Below, piece by piece: positions 54,126 to 62,794 of a stretch of DNA of 64,000 nt (position 1 is the stretch's first letter; the number at the start of each line of letters is the position of its first letter). Both the position numbers and the translations under genes were made by a program. The notes below the pieces were generated by a model. The model had not been told where the DNA came from, did not search any database, and was given only the letters and a program-made list of their open reading frames with translations. Source of the DNA: Thalassomonas viridans (lineage in GTDB: Bacteria; Pseudomonadota; Gammaproteobacteria; Enterobacterales; Alteromonadaceae); NCBI RefSeq assembly GCF_000948985.2, contig NZ_CP059733.1:5580001-5644000 (forward strand). The letters run 5' to 3'.

Positions 54126-55028
54126 ATGGTATTACCACTCCCCCAGCGGCCACAGTCAGGTTATCGTGGTCGCTTTGCCCCCTCTCCTTCCGGATTATTA
54201 CATTTTGGCTCCCTGATCTCCGCCTTAGCCAGTTACCTGCATGCCAGAAGCCAGCAGGGAAAATGGCTGGTGCGCATTGAAGACATAGATCCCCCCAGGG
54301 AACAGGCAGGCGCCAGTTCAGCCATTTTAAAAACCCTGGAGGCATTCGGCTTACACTGGGATGAAGAGGTACTTTACCAAAGCAGGCAAACCCAGGTTTA
54401 CCTGGATGTACTGGCCTACCTTAAAGAGCAGAACTTAAGTTATTTTTGCCAGTGTACCCGGGCAGAAATCAAGGCCGCCGGCGGCATTTACCCGGGCATC
54501 TGCAAAGCGCAGGATCATCCGCCACAAGGCAGCGCCATCAGGCTGATCAATTCAGCCGGCCATTACCAATACCAGGATATTTTCCAGGGCACCATCAGCT
54601 GCGACCCCGCGCTTGCCCGGGAAGACTTTATCCTGCTGCGCAAAGACGGCCTGTTTGCCTACCAGCTGGCGGTGGTGGTGGACGATATCTGCCAGGGCAT
54701 CAGCCATGTGATCCGCGGCTGCGACTTGCTCGACCCCACGGCAAGACAGTTAAGCTTTTACCATATCCTGGACCGGCCAAGTCCCCAATACGGCCATGTG
54801 CCCTTAGCCGTCACCAATGAAGGTTATAAGCTCAGCAAACAAAACAAGGCACCGGCAATAGACAACCAGAGGCCGCAACCGGCACTGGTGGCGGCACTAA
54901 CTTTTCTCGGCCAGGAGCCGCCGTCGGAATTGCTTCCGACTTCGGTTGAGGAGATTATTTCCTGGGCCACAACGCACTGGAACCTGGATAAAGTTCCAAG
55001 AAAACAACAGATCATCCTGCCGGAATAA
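54126..55028 (+). CDS. gluQRS: Glutamyl-Q tRNA(Asp) synthetase
   Basis: A truncated GluRS-like enzyme that glutamylates queuosine at position 34 of tRNA(Asp). The 300-residue protein has RGRFAPSPSGLLHFGSLISAL (HIGH-like), a zinc site beginning CQCTRAEI, and KLSKQNKAPA (KMSKS-like). It lacks the anticodon-binding domain, as expected. It directly follows dksA. Confidence 0.96.
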   Translation: MVLPLPQRPQSGYRGRFAPSPSGLLHFGSLISALASYLHARSQQGKWLVRIEDIDPPREQAGASSAILKTLEAFGLHWDEEVLYQSRQTQVYLDVLAYLKEQNLSYFCQCTRAEIKAAGGIYPGICKAQDHPPQGSAIRLINSAGHYQYQDIFQGTISCDPALAREDFILLRKDGLFAYQLAVVVDDICQGISHVIRGCDLLDPTARQLSFYHILDRPSPQYGHVPLAVTNEGYKLSKQNKAPAIDNQRPQPALVAALTFLGQEPPSELLPTSVEEIISWATTHWNLDKVPRKQQIILPE

Positions 55029-55187
55029 TCCGGAATAAAGCTGTCCATCAAAAAAGCTCGTCAAAGAAGCAGACAAATTCGGCAAAGATCGCGAAATTGT
55101 GCGGTTTTTTCATTCTCTTTTGCCCTGTGCTGTTATATCATTGCGCGATAATTTCTTGCGAAAAAGCGCATAACCTTGAGGTCGAAA

Positions 55188-56618
55188 ATTATCAAAAGCG
55201 TGATTAATCTGTGTAAAAAAGTTCTGGGAAGAAAAACCAACAAAACGGAAAAAAAAGCAACCTTTTCCAACCCGGTAATTTTAACACGTGATCAACATCC
55301 GGTTTCCCGTAAACACATCAGCACCAACGCCCTGAAAGTCCTGTATCGCCTCAACAAAGGCGGTTACGACGCTTATCTGGTAGGCGGCGGCGTCAGGGAT
55401 ATTATTTTGGGACTGGAACCGAAAGATTTTGATATTGCCACCAATGCCACCCCGGAACAAATTAAAGACCTGTTCCGCAACTGCCGCCTCATCGGCCGCC
55501 GCTTTCGTTTAGCCCATATCGTTTTTGGCCGCGATGTTATCGAAGTCGCCACCTTCCGCGGACACCACGACAACAATAACCAGGACCAGGGCAAAGGCAA
55601 CCACAAAATCTCCAAGCAAAGCGAACACGGCATGCTGCTCAGGGATAATATTTACGGCTCCATCGAGGAAGACGCCGAACGCCGCGATTTTTCCATCAAT
55701 GCCCTGTATTACTCGGTCACAGACTTTAAGGTCTACGATTTTGCCAATGGCGTCGAAGACATACATAACCGCACCATACGTTTGATCGGCGATCCCGAGA
55801 CCCGCTACCGCGAAGATCCGGTGCGTATGCTGCGCGCCATACGTTTTGCCACTAAGCTGGACATGACCATAGACGAGGAAACCCAGGCGCCCATTAGCGA
55901 ACTGGCGCCGCTGCTGGCCAATATACCCGCCGCCCGCATGTTCGAAGAATTCAACAAGCTTTTCCTTTCCGGCAAGGCCGGTGAAAACTTTGACATGTTA
56001 AGGGATTACGGCCTGTTTAAATATTTCTTCCCTGTGGTGGATCAAAGCCTGGAGCAGGATGACGACGTCCACTTAAACGCCTTTATCCGCCTGGCGATGA
56101 AAAATACCGACCTGCGCATCAACAACAACCAAAGAGTGACCCCGGCATTTTTACTGGCGGCCATGTTGTGGTATCCGCTGCAGGCGCGTATCCAGAGATT
56201 AAACGCCGCCAGCCAGTTAACGCCGCAGGATGCCTTTTTTGCCGCCTATAACGAGCTGATATCCGAGCAGCAACACAGTATTTCCATCCCGAAACGCTTC
56301 CAGCTGGTGATGAAAGATATCTGGATTCTGCAGGATAAGCTGGCGCGCCGTGACGGCAAACGCGCCTATAAAAGTTTTGAACACCCGAAATTTAGAGCAG
56401 GTTATGACTTCCTGTTGCTGCGCGGCGAAATAGAAGGCGGACCGGCACAGGAGCTGGCCAAATGGTGGACGGATTTCCAATCTGCCCATCCGGAAACCCA
56501 GCAACAAATGATCAAAGCCGTCAGCGCCAACCGCCCCGGAGGCCGCAGGCCCGGCCGCAAACGGAAAAAGCCCGGCCAGAACGCCAACAAGGCAAGTTCT
56601 GAGAAAAACAGCGCCTGA
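55188..56618 (+). CDS. pcnB: Poly(A) polymerase I, likely ATT start
   Basis: Adds poly(A) tails to RNA, promoting decay and plasmid copy control. The protein of about 476 residues has YLVGGGVRDIILG, KDFDIATNATPEQIKDLF (catalytic Asp pair), the RRDFSINALYY segment, head and body domains and a basic C-terminal tail. No ATG is near the 5' end. ATT at 55188 follows GAGG by six bases, and E. coli pcnB is known to start at AUU, so ATT is the best start; TTG at 55176 has no ribosome site. It lies upstream of folK, the E. coli order. Confidence 0.94.
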   Translation: MIKSVINLCKKVLGRKTNKTEKKATFSNPVILTRDQHPVSRKHISTNALKVLYRLNKGGYDAYLVGGGVRDIILGLEPKDFDIATNATPEQIKDLFRNCRLIGRRFRLAHIVFGRDVIEVATFRGHHDNNNQDQGKGNHKISKQSEHGMLLRDNIYGSIEEDAERRDFSINALYYSVTDFKVYDFANGVEDIHNRTIRLIGDPETRYREDPVRMLRAIRFATKLDMTIDEETQAPISELAPLLANIPAARMFEEFNKLFLSGKAGENFDMLRDYGLFKYFFPVVDQSLEQDDDVHLNAFIRLAMKNTDLRINNNQRVTPAFLLAAMLWYPLQARIQRLNAASQLTPQDAFFAAYNELISEQQHSISIPKRFQLVMKDIWILQDKLARRDGKRAYKSFEHPKFRAGYDFLLLRGEIEGGPAQELAKWWTDFQSAHPETQQQMIKAVSANRPGGRRPGRKRKKPGQNANKASSEKNSA

Positions 56619-56670
56619 CAGCCCGGGCTTTTGGCCCAGGTTCCGGCCATAAACAGACTTAACTAACATC

Positions 56671-57195
56671 ATGAGTACAGACAACTCTCAGGTTAACACC
56701 AAAAAACATACTGCCTACATAGGGTTAGGCAGTAACTTATCCGACCCAGAACAGCAGATCCGCCAGGCCCTAGTCGCCATATCCCGCATAGCCGACTCAG
56801 ACATCAGCCGGATTTCTTCCCTTTATTTCAGCAGACCTATGGGGCCGCAGGATCAGCCGGATTATATGAATGCCGTGCTGGCGCTGGCTACCAATTTAGC
56901 CCCGCTGGCCTTACTGGATGCCCTTCAGGCCATAGAAAACCAGGCGGGACGGGTTCGTAAAGAAAACCGCTGGGGCGCCCGGGTACTGGATCTGGATATT
57001 CTGCTATTTGACCAGGAAATAATCGACAGCGAACGCCTGATTGTGCCCCACTACGGCATGAAAGAGCGGGAGTTCGTGCTCCTGCCCCTGGCGGAAATCG
57101 CCCCGTCCCTGGTATTACCCGGCGGCGAGTCAGTGCTGGAATTAAGCAGGAACATTAACCCTAACGGACTGAAAATACACAGCAAACTCGGCTGA
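56671..57195 (+). CDS. folK: 2-amino-4-hydroxy-6-hydroxymethyldihydropteridine pyrophosphokinase
   Basis: HPPK of folate synthesis, transferring pyrophosphate from ATP. The 174-residue protein has AYIGLGSNLSDPEQQIRQAL, SRPMGPQDQPDYMNAVL and the signature RWGARVLDLDILLFD. Start MSTDNSQ adds about 12 residues before the usual core. It follows pcnB by 52 bases and precedes panB. Confidence 0.96.
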   Translation: MSTDNSQVNTKKHTAYIGLGSNLSDPEQQIRQALVAISRIADSDISRISSLYFSRPMGPQDQPDYMNAVLALATNLAPLALLDALQAIENQAGRVRKENRWGARVLDLDILLFDQEIIDSERLIVPHYGMKEREFVLLPLAEIAPSLVLPGGESVLELSRNINPNGLKIHSKLG

Positions 57196-57245
57196 GTATT
57201 TGATGAAACCTATTTTTAACGGAAAAGAGCTTTAACGGAAAGATT

Positions 57246-58040
57246 ATGGCGAAAATAACCACATCCCGCTTATTAAAAATGAAAGAGCAAGGGGAGAAAA
57301 TTTCCACCATTACCGCTTACGATGCTAGTTTTGCCAAGATCTTTGATCAGGCAGGCATTCATGCCATCTTGATCGGTGACTCCCTGGGCATGGTTTTACA
57401 GGGAGAAAACGACACCCTGCCGGTAACCATAGAAGATATGGCTTACCACACCCGTTGTGTCAGCAGAGGGGTGGAAGAAACCCTGGTCATCAGCGATATG
57501 CCCTTTATGAGCTATGCCACAAAAGAGCAGGCCTTTGTTAACGCCAGCAAACTGATGCAGGCGGGCGCTAACATCATCAAGATGGAAGGCGGCAGCTGGC
57601 TGGTGGACACTATCGCCGCCCTGGTTGAGCGCGGTATCCCGGTATGCGGCCATCTGGGCTTAACCCCCCAATCGGTTCATGTATTCGGCGGCTTTAAAGT
57701 ACAGGGACGCGAACATGACAAGGCACAGCAAATGATCGCCCAGGCGAAAGAGCTGGAACAGGCGGGTGTGCAGCTGTTAGTGCTGGAATGTATTCCCGCC
57801 GAGCTGGGCAAAGCCATTACCGAAACCGTGAGTATCCCTACTATCGGCATAGGTGCGGGTAAAGACACCGACGGCCAGATCCTGGTGATGCACGATGCGT
57901 TAGGCATTTCCTGCAGTTATATGCCAAAATTCTCAAGGAATTTCCTGGTGGATACCGGCGACATCAAAAAAGCGATCGAGCTGTATATCAGCGAAGTGAG
58001 CGAAGGTAACTTCCCGGGTCCCGAGCATATTTTTAAGTAA
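57246..58040 (+). CDS. panB: 3-methyl-2-oxobutanoate hydroxymethyltransferase
   Basis: First committed enzyme of pantothenate synthesis (ketopantoate from alpha-ketoisovalerate and methylene-THF). The 264-residue protein has [41 protein letters not shown] and [17 protein letters not shown]. It is 17 bases upstream of panC. Confidence 0.98.
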   Translation: MAKITTSRLLKMKEQGEKISTITAYDASFAKIFDQAGIHAILIGDSLGMVLQGENDTLPVTIEDMAYHTRCVSRGVEETLVISDMPFMSYATKEQAFVNASKLMQAGANIIKMEGGSWLVDTIAALVERGIPVCGHLGLTPQSVHVFGGFKVQGREHDKAQQMIAQAKELEQAGVQLLVLECIPAELGKAITETVSIPTIGIGAGKDTDGQILVMHDALGISCSYMPKFSRNFLVDTGDIKKAIELYISEVSEGNFPGPEHIFK

Positions 58041-58057
58041 AAGCCGCAAGAAATCAC

Positions 58058-58915
58058 ATGAAAACAGTTAATGACATTACCGCGCTGCGCCAACAAATCA
58101 ACGAATGGCGTCAGCAGGGTCTTAAAATCGCCTTTGTGCCGACTATGGGCAACTTACATGCCGGTCATATCGCTTTGGTGGAAGAAGCCCATAAACACGC
58201 GGATAAAGTGGTTGCCAGCATCTTTATCAACCCGATGCAGTTTGGCGCCAACGAAGATATCGACAGCTACCCGAAAACCTTAGCCGAAGATCAGCAAAAA
58301 CTGATTGCGGCAAACACGCACCTGCTGTTTACCCCCACCGCAGACATCATCTACCCCAAAGGGCTGGATCAGCAGACTTATGTCAAAGTGCCCGACGTTT
58401 CCGAAGGCAGCTGCGGTGAAAGCCGCCCCGGCCATTTCCGCGGCGTCGCCACTATCGTTTGCAAGTTGTTTAACCTGGTGCAGCCGGATGTTGCCTGTTT
58501 CGGCAAAAAAGACTACCAGCAGCTGCAGGTGATACAAACCATGGTAGACGACCTGTCTATGCCAATTGACATTGTCGGTGTAGAAACAGTGCGTGAAGAT
58601 TCGGGTCTGGCCATGAGCTCCCGCAACGGTTACCTGACCGAGCAGGAAAAAGCCATGGCGCCGGCCTTAAGGCAGGCGCTGTTATGGCTGGGCGAGCAGC
58701 TTAAGCAGGGCAAGCAGGATTTCCATGCCCTGAGCAAGCAGGCAGCGGGAAAAATCAACCTGGTGGGATTAAATACCGACTATATTGATATCCGCCATGC
58801 CCGCACCCTGGCTAAGCCGGGCCCGACTGATACCGAGCTGGTGATCCTGGCCGCCGCCCATTGCGGCAAGGCCCGGTTGATAGATAACCTGCAGGTGTCT
58901 TTAGCCAAAAGCTAA
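58058..58915 (+). CDS. panC: Pantothenate synthetase
   Basis: Condenses pantoate with beta-alanine using ATP. The 285-residue protein has the HxGH site in [31 protein letters not shown], the [15 protein letters not shown] segment and SSRNGYL. It follows panB and is closed by a terminator at 59006. panD does not follow; panP lies 1.2 kb further on the other strand. Confidence 0.98.
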   Translation: MKTVNDITALRQQINEWRQQGLKIAFVPTMGNLHAGHIALVEEAHKHADKVVASIFINPMQFGANEDIDSYPKTLAEDQQKLIAANTHLLFTPTADIIYPKGLDQQTYVKVPDVSEGSCGESRPGHFRGVATIVCKLFNLVQPDVACFGKKDYQQLQVIQTMVDDLSMPIDIVGVETVREDSGLAMSSRNGYLTEQEKAMAPALRQALLWLGEQLKQGKQDFHALSKQAAGKINLVGLNTDYIDIRHARTLAKPGPTDTELVILAAAHCGKARLIDNLQVSLAKS

Positions 58916-59005
58916 AAACAAAAACACTAAGGGAGCCGCGGCTCTTATGCCAGCCGGTCAAACATAAACTTAAGCGCTTGATCGCTCCCTTGAATAATAG
59001 GTAAA

Positions 59006-59039
59006 AGTCCGGAGTCTTAATGAGGTTTCGGATTTTTTT
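59006..59039 (+). terminator. Rho-independent terminator of panBC
   Basis: A 12-bp stem with several G-T pairs (arms AGTCCGGAGTCT and AGGTTTCGGATT) and a 5-base loop, followed by seven T. It lies 90 bases after the panC stop. Confidence 0.72.
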
Positions 59040-59348
59040 ATGCCTTTAAGATTCCTTCAATCGCCTGACGGTTTTTTCCTGTTATAAAACTTGCTTGAAC
59101 CCTCATTCTTTTTACTGGATAAATCCACCGTCAACAGGTATAAAAACCAAGCCTTATCAATCAATTAGAAAATAAATAATTTTTTTGAAATATCCCCTTT
59201 CCTGCTGTTGATAGATCCAGCTTCATATACTATACCTTAATAGTCCCCCACCTCATCTAAGGAGGTATTTAAAGCACAGTTCATTCACAGGCCACTTACC
59301 GGCCGCTAACTCAATAAACAGCTTGGTAAACAAGTGGCTAAACAAAGC

Positions 59349-59382
59349 GCTATCCTCAGGTGGTGACACACCCGAAGATAGC
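59349..59382 (+). other. Conserved RNA hairpin, copy B
   Basis: Same 14-6-14 architecture as the hairpin at 21035-21068, with 12 of 14 positions paired. The outer stem is GCTATC/GATAGC, the inner stem GGTG/CACC and the loop GTGACA. Differences from copy A fall as compensatory double changes at stem positions 4, 8, 9 and 11; a mismatch in copy A at position 5 is a U-A pair here. The element ends 30 bases before the small-protein ATG. Confidence 0.65.
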
Positions 59383-59412
59383 TAACCAAAAAAGATATTG
59401 AGGATATCTATT

Positions 59413-59634
59413 ATGGCTAAAGCTAATGATATGCCAGAGTTTCACTCGGTTAAAGTTTTTGTAACAGAAAACACACCACCCCGCCACCGGCACAGTTTTG
59501 CTAATACCAGTAATGCCGGTATAACTTCACCCCACGGCTTTACCGGCTATTTTACCGCCAACAGTTTTATCGGTAACTGCTTTGTCGATAAAAACATGCC
59601 GCTAACCTTTGCAGGAGAACAAGCTCATGTCTGA
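59413..59634 (+). CDS. Small cassette protein, copy B (conserved N-terminus, variable C-terminus)
   Basis: A 73-residue protein that begins MAKANDMPEFHSVKV, almost identical to the 55-residue protein at 21101. The remainder is unlike copy A: it is rich in Phe, Asn, Thr and Gly (GFTGYFTANSFIGNCF) and has one Cys. The frame opens at 59398, but ATG 59413 is homologous to copy A and has the ribosome site. It overlaps the partner gene by eight bases (ATGTCTGA), so the last two residues are again His-Val. Function unknown; precursor-like layout is inference. Confidence 0.6.
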   Translation: MAKANDMPEFHSVKVFVTENTPPRHRHSFANTSNAGITSPHGFTGYFTANSFIGNCFVDKNMPLTFAGEQAHV

Positions 59635-59950
59635 ATCAACCTCAATCCCGCAAAGCGAAGCCACCAGAAGGAAAGCCCAACTGTCGGCGCTGGTCGACTT
59701 GACCGACGACTTCTCAAAATTCCATGAGGAATGCGCCTTTCTCTGCGACGCTTTCGCCGCCGTAGCCCAAGAGCCCGAGTGCATCAGCGAAGAAACCAGC
59801 GAAGGCATACGCCATATGAGCTACTGGCTGAAGCATCAGGCAAAGGCGTATTACCAGAGAATAGACGACCTCTACCAAGAAGCCTACAGCTACAATAAAC
59901 AAGCGCAGGCACATGAAAAAGACGAAAACCGGGAGGATGAACAACACTAA
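59627..59950 (+). CDS. Small helical cassette partner protein, copy B
   Basis: A 107-residue protein, the paralogue of the 86-residue one at 21261. Conserved parts are the FxKFHEECAFLCDAFAA helix (about residues 31-46), TSEGIRHMSYWLKHQ (about 59-73) and RIDDL. It has a longer N-terminus and an acidic C-terminal tail (HEKDENREDEQH). GGAG lies eight bases before the ATG. No membrane or export signal. Both Cys of the core are kept in the two copies, suggesting metal, thiol or packing roles. I do not recognise the family. Confidence 0.65.
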   Translation: MSESTSIPQSEATRRKAQLSALVDLTDDFSKFHEECAFLCDAFAAVAQEPECISEETSEGIRHMSYWLKHQAKAYYQRIDDLYQEAYSYNKQAQAHEKDENREDEQH

Positions 59951-59956
59951 TGCGTT

Positions 59957-59987
59957 AATGCCAGTCAGCCCTTAGCTGGCTGGCATT
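59957..59987. terminator. Hairpin between cassette B and panP
   Basis: A 13-bp stem with one G-T pair, arms AATGCCAGTCAGC and GCTGGCTGGCATT, 5-base loop, in the convergent gap seven bases after the partner stop. T tracts are short on both sides, so terminator activity is likely but not certain. Confidence 0.55.
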
Positions 59988-60091
59988 TAAGCCACAACTT
60001 CCCTTTATTTACGGGATGTAATGTATGTCATGGGTTCATGGGTGAACAGGGATAACAGGGATAACAGGCATCCTCGCCTATTCTCCCAGCT

Positions 60092-61720
60092 TTACAGCAT
60101 GGCCTGCAACTGGGGCAGGAAATTCTCGCTTTCTTGGGCCAGTTCGATCTGCTCCTGCAACACATCGTGCAGAATTGCTTCTGAGGTCAGCGGATTGGCC
60201 AGTACCACCCTGAATACCAGGATTTTCTCGCCGCCATAGCGGGATACTTCAATCCGGGTACGGGAAACAAAAGACTTACCGTTTTCCCGCTGGCGTTTCT
60301 GGATAAACTTGGTGAGCTTAGCCAATAAGCCGTTGATTTCTTGCTGTTGCTCGTCAGAAGCATTTGCCAGCAGCTCCTGAATTCCTTTAGGCACGTACCT
60401 GTAGGTCAATAAACACAACTCAGGCTCGGAAATCAGCTCAAATTCCGGATGCTGCTTAATAATGCCGGCAAAATAAGCGGCTTTTTCTATGCCTTGGTTG
60501 ATCAGCATTTCATATCCGGGACGGCTGATAATATGCAGGCTTGCGTACACCAGCATCGCCATACCCGGGCGTGAGCCTTCCAGGGTATGGCTACCCAAAT
60601 CTTTTGAGCCCTTACGCAGGATATACTCGGCATGGTGCTCGATGGCGGTTACCGAGGAAGGATTTTTAAAGACCACAAGCCCGGCCCCCATAGGCACATA
60701 CATTTGCTTATGGGCGTCTATGGTAACCGAGTCGGCGCGCTCTATGCCGTCCAGCAAGTGGCGGTATTTCTCCGACAGCAGGGTGGCCCCGCCCCAGGCG
60801 GCATCCACATGGAAATGACAGCCGTATTCCCCGGCGATATCCGCCATCTCGTTTAACGGGTCGATATTGCCGGTTTCCGTGGTGCCCGCCACCCCGACAA
60901 TACTTAAAATTTTAATTCTGTTTGCCGTCAGCTCGCGGCATTTCTCCCGCAGCAGCTGACAGTCAATACGGTTATTTTCATCGGTGGGAATGGCAATCAC
61001 GCTCTCCTGGCCTATGCCCAGGACATCGGCAGACTTTTTCAGGGAGTAATGGCCGCGCTCCGACACCAGAATCGCCAGGCCATCGCAATCATAATGTTTA
61101 AGGGCCTTAAACAAGCCTTCGCGGGCAATGCCTTTAAACTCACCATCGGGTCTTAACAGGTTATTACGCGCCACCCATAAAGCCGTCAGGTTGGCGACCG
61201 TACCGCCGGAGCAAAAGGCTCCCAGGGAATGGTTGGCGCTGTGCATCCAGCGCTGGTAGAAGTCTTCATCATCCCGGTAAACCAGGCGGTGGATCATGCC
61301 CAGTACCTGGCGTTCCAGCGGGGTAAAGGCTTTGGAGGTCTCTATTTTTACCAGGTTCTGGTTAAGACCCACCATCAGCTTGGACAGGGGCAAAATAAAA
61401 TACGGCAGTGCCGAGGTCATATGGCCGATAAAACTCGGACTTGAGGTATGTACCGACTGGGAAATCAACTTATCCAGCAGGTGATGCATATGGTCTGAAA
61501 CAAATTCCGGCTCTTCCGGGATCTGCGAACTGGCAAAGTCTTGCTCGATTTCGGTTAACGGCTTTTCGGTAGCAACAATATGGTTGCCCAAAAAACCCGC
61601 CAGGTTTTCCGAGATCTCTTTCTCGATCAAACCCAGGGTTGATTCCGGAGCTTCTGGAATTGTGAAAATGCGGTGCAAAGCTTCTTGAGTTGCTTTTGCC
61701 TTACGCTTGCCAGTCGTCAT
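60092..61720 (-). CDS. panP: Pyridoxal-dependent aspartate 1-decarboxylase PanP
   Basis: Group II PLP decarboxylase predicted to make beta-alanine from aspartate. The 542-residue protein has FIGHMTSALPYFI, CSGGTVANLTALWVARN, VDAAWGGATLL and the PLP-lysine motif TIDAHKQMYVPMGAG. Proteins of this subgroup (PanP of Vibrio) replace the pyruvoyl enzyme PanD. It sits in the pan neighbourhood where E. coli has panD, which supports the role over glutamate decarboxylase. Its promoter should lie in 61721-62140. Confidence 0.88.
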   Translation of the reverse strand: MTTGKRKAKATQEALHRIFTIPEAPESTLGLIEKEISENLAGFLGNHIVATEKPLTEIEQDFASSQIPEEPEFVSDHMHHLLDKLISQSVHTSSPSFIGHMTSALPYFILPLSKLMVGLNQNLVKIETSKAFTPLERQVLGMIHRLVYRDDEDFYQRWMHSANHSLGAFCSGGTVANLTALWVARNNLLRPDGEFKGIAREGLFKALKHYDCDGLAILVSERGHYSLKKSADVLGIGQESVIAIPTDENNRIDCQLLREKCRELTANRIKILSIVGVAGTTETGNIDPLNEMADIAGEYGCHFHVDAAWGGATLLSEKYRHLLDGIERADSVTIDAHKQMYVPMGAGLVVFKNPSSVTAIEHHAEYILRKGSKDLGSHTLEGSRPGMAMLVYASLHIISRPGYEMLINQGIEKAAYFAGIIKQHPEFELISEPELCLLTYRYVPKGIQELLANASDEQQQEINGLLAKLTKFIQKRQRENGKSFVSRTRIEVSRYGGEKILVFRVVLANPLTSEAILHDVLQEQIELAQESENFLPQLQAML

Positions 61721-62140
61721 ACCTTACCATTCTTTACATTTCGCCGGGCAATTTACCGAATTATTTCCTTGGCAAAAAGCCTGATTGCTTTTGAATGCGG
61801 CACTGTAATAAAAAATGAAGCAAAAGTCTTCTATTTTTAGCAAGAAGTCTTACCAGACTGGCGGTTTTTAGAGTGAACCGGCGATATAAATCAAAGTAAC
61901 TTGTGATAAGGCAACGCAAGATAAGGCCGGTAATAAGACATTTTTTCTGATGGTTAAACGCATGATATTATTCTCTTGTTAGGTTCACAGGAACACAAAC
62001 AAGAAGCGGACCACAAGATTAACCAATTGATTTTTAATAATTAATTATCAAGAACAATTAATATCACGATAGTCAGACTGGCTGATAAGACTAAATAGTG
62101 GGGAAATTAGCCAATTTCCCCACCGGCCCCTGTTAAATGG
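61721..62140 (-). promoter_or_regulatory. panP upstream region
   Basis: No gene is seen in these 420 bases between the trmB-like stop and the panP start. It is AT-rich near 62025-62065. The right end holds a hairpin (62098-62123). The part nearest panP should contain its promoter. Confidence 0.4.
62098..62123 (-). terminator. Candidate terminator of the trmB-like gene
   Basis: A perfect 11-bp stem GTGGGGAAATT / AATTTCCCCAC with a 4-base loop, 17 bases after the stop at 62141 on the minus strand. The tail TATTTAGTC is only partly T-rich. Confidence 0.6.
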
Positions 62141-62794
62141 CTAAATGGTCAATTGCCAGCATTGCTGGCCGCTGGCCCGGTATTTGGCTTCAAACGGCGT
62201 TAACGACGCTTCATCCGCCACTTCCCCGATAGTACCGCTTTTACCGGCTATTTCAGCGGCAAACAGGAACTCCTCCAGGTACAAACGCCAGTTGCTGCGC
62301 AAGATAATCTGCTCGCCGATATTGATAATATCCGGGAACACCGCACTGCCGTGCCAGCGCCGCTGCACATGTTTGGCTTTGGGCCAGGGGTTGGGATAAA
62401 GAATATAATGCTTGCCTACCCGCCACTGCGCCTTAGTCACCAGGCGGTAGAAGTCGTTGAGATCGGCGCGGATCAAATGGTAATTATCCGCCTGCCAGAT
62501 ATCTTCGACATTACGCTCGATACGGTGGGCGGACTTATCCACCCCTATCACTAATGCACCGGGATTGTTTTTCGCCAGGATGCGGGTGCTTTGCCCGACC
62601 CCGCAGCAGGAGTCTAAAATCACTTCGCCGTCGAACGCCTTGACCTTGGCATCGATCTCGGCAAAAGCGTCCAGGGTATGCTGCTGAAACGGCTTTTTCG
62701 AGGCATGCTTTAGATGCTTGCTGACAATATCCGCCAGGTTTTCATGGATCCCCGGCTGGTTGGTGATAATTGCTTTTGAATCGCCGAAACTCAT
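62141..62794 (-). CDS. TrmB-like SAM-dependent methyltransferase
   Basis: A 217-residue Rossmann methyltransferase of the tRNA (guanine-N7) methyltransferase type. The SAM loop is ILDSCCGVGQSTRILA, followed by GVDKSAHRIER, and the substrate segment is YILYPNPWPKAKHVQRRWHG. True TrmB enzymes have an FPDPWPK-type motif, so Asp to Asn here and the short length suggest a divergent paralogue, perhaps with another substrate. Its start overlaps the ABC permease stop by one base, so the two are cotranscribed. Confidence 0.75.
   Translation of the reverse strand: MSFGDSKAIITNQPGIHENLADIVSKHLKHASKKPFQQHTLDAFAEIDAKVKAFDGEVILDSCCGVGQSTRILAKNNPGALVIGVDKSAHRIERNVEDIWQADNYHLIRADLNDFYRLVTKAQWRVGKHYILYPNPWPKAKHVQRRWHGSAVFPDIINIGEQIILRSNWRLYLEEFLFAAEIAGKSGTIGEVADEASLTPFEAKYRASGQQCWQLTI

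Larger units (their letters stand above)
58916..59412 (+). promoter_or_regulatory. panC-cassette B intergenic region
   Basis: Almost 500 bases without a clear gene. The left part holds a 12-base palindrome GAGCCGCGGCTC (58933-58944) and the panC terminator. The right part is the promoter and leader of cassette B: TACTAT (59228-59233), the 13-base box GAGGTATTTAAAG (59262-59274) and the conserved hairpin (59349-59382), in the same order as before copy A. The ribosome site TGAGGA lies about nine bases before the ATG at 59413. Confidence 0.45.

Noticed and set aside
60045..60068. Tandem repeat of AACAGGGAT (2.7 units) before panP's 3' end, partly like the I-SceI site
   Set aside because: Only part of the homing-site sequence matches and there is no intron or endonuclease gene nearby; a short slippage repeat is enough to explain it.
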